32,922 bases of DNA. Origin: VFKI01 sp033762075 (lineage in GTDB: Bacteria; Pseudomonadota; Gammaproteobacteria; DSM-16500). How positions within the stretch are numbered: position 1 is the first letter of the stretch; every line of letters starts with the position of its first letter. The DNA is taken from the NCBI GenBank assembly GCA_033762075.1, contig JANRLY010000028.1:1-32922 (forward strand). The letters are read 5' to 3'. A program made the position numbers and the translations under genes. This document shows, piece by piece, positions 32,722 to 32,922 of the stretch. The notes under the pieces are model-generated. The model was given only the letters and a program-made list of their open reading frames with translations, was not told the DNA's origin and did no database searches.

Positions 32722-32922
32722 AGACTAAACTCTACTATCTGTTTCAACTCTAAGGCATTCACATTTTGGTGCTATCTGGCGAAAACTTTTCTTCGAAATG
32801 CTCATGTACGTTTGGGTACACTCCGCTTTCTCATCAAAGTTTTTGCCAAAAATCCCTCAAAATCTGAGCGCATCTTGCATACTCTAATTTCATTTCTTAA
32901 GAAGAAATTTTCTTTTCAATTC
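32722..32922. other. Sequence upstream of 5S rRNA, no gene seen
   Basis: These 201 bp hold no recognisable 23S 3' end and no convincing frame. A repeat-like stretch with catgtacgtttgggtacac (hairpin gtac...gtac) lies around 32804-32822, and an inverted repeat cttaagaag/cttcttaag-like palindrome lies near 32896. It may be the 23S-5S spacer or a separate promoter region. Confidence 0.4.

Noticed and set aside
32580..32762. 60-codon frame across the 5S region
   Set aside because: It reads through the 5S rRNA and its terminator.

Overview
The window reads as chromosomal DNA of a low-to-moderate GC gammaproteobacterium. The block hda-eno-ftsB-surE-nlpD-rpoS, the dnaX-ybaB-recR operon, the 4.5S/SRP RNA, a PPi-dependent phosphofructokinase and the form of dCTP deaminase point to the Legionellales and their relatives (Coxiella, Legionella, Berkiella-like host-associated bacteria). 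That placement is inferred from gene content and order; no database search was possible. Housekeeping genes alternate with large, coiled-coil, AT-rich or membrane-anchored proteins that I do not recognise. These look like the accessory or effector repertoire of a host-associated bacterium.

Left part (1-14.6 kb): an RhlE-type DEAD-box helicase on the minus strand is divergent from a 583-aa unknown protein. Then comes a plus-strand run: DUF2066 protein, PerM-type AI-2E transporter, hda, eno, ftsB, surE, nlpD-like lipoprotein, rpoS. Start and stop codons overlap or nearly touch over most of this run. A 1194-aa coiled-coil protein follows, and its last codons and stop lie inside a MITE-like inverted-repeat element.

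Middle (14.8-24.4 kb): minus-strand PPi-PFK, a universal stress protein, a six-unit 33-bp repeat array, and a soluble PAS histidine kinase with a LuxR-type response regulator. Then mpl on plus, convergent with and overlapping an O-methyltransferase on minus. Next are two tandem paralogues, each with two four-cysteine repeats, one transmembrane segment and a short tail. Between them lies a 144-bp scar that copies the mpl/O-methyltransferase junction almost perfectly.

Right part (24.4-32.9 kb), nearly all minus strand: an unknown 375-aa protein, a secreted phospholipase-D-like protein, a small ORF, recR-ybaB-dnaX, SRP RNA, and tRNA-Ser(GGA). Between the two RNA genes sits a string of seven hairpins inside what looks like a duplicated tRNA 3' end. 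Then come a coiled-coil protein, dcd, a small protein and a 5S rRNA. The two unknown proteins flanking dcd end in the same 34-residue C-terminal module.

The observations I would follow first are the shared C-terminal module, the tandem paralogues with their scar, the hairpin string next to tRNA-Ser (four loops carry GGA, as in CsrA-titrating RNAs), and a slippery heptamer in dnaX placed so that slippage would give a gamma-like short form.
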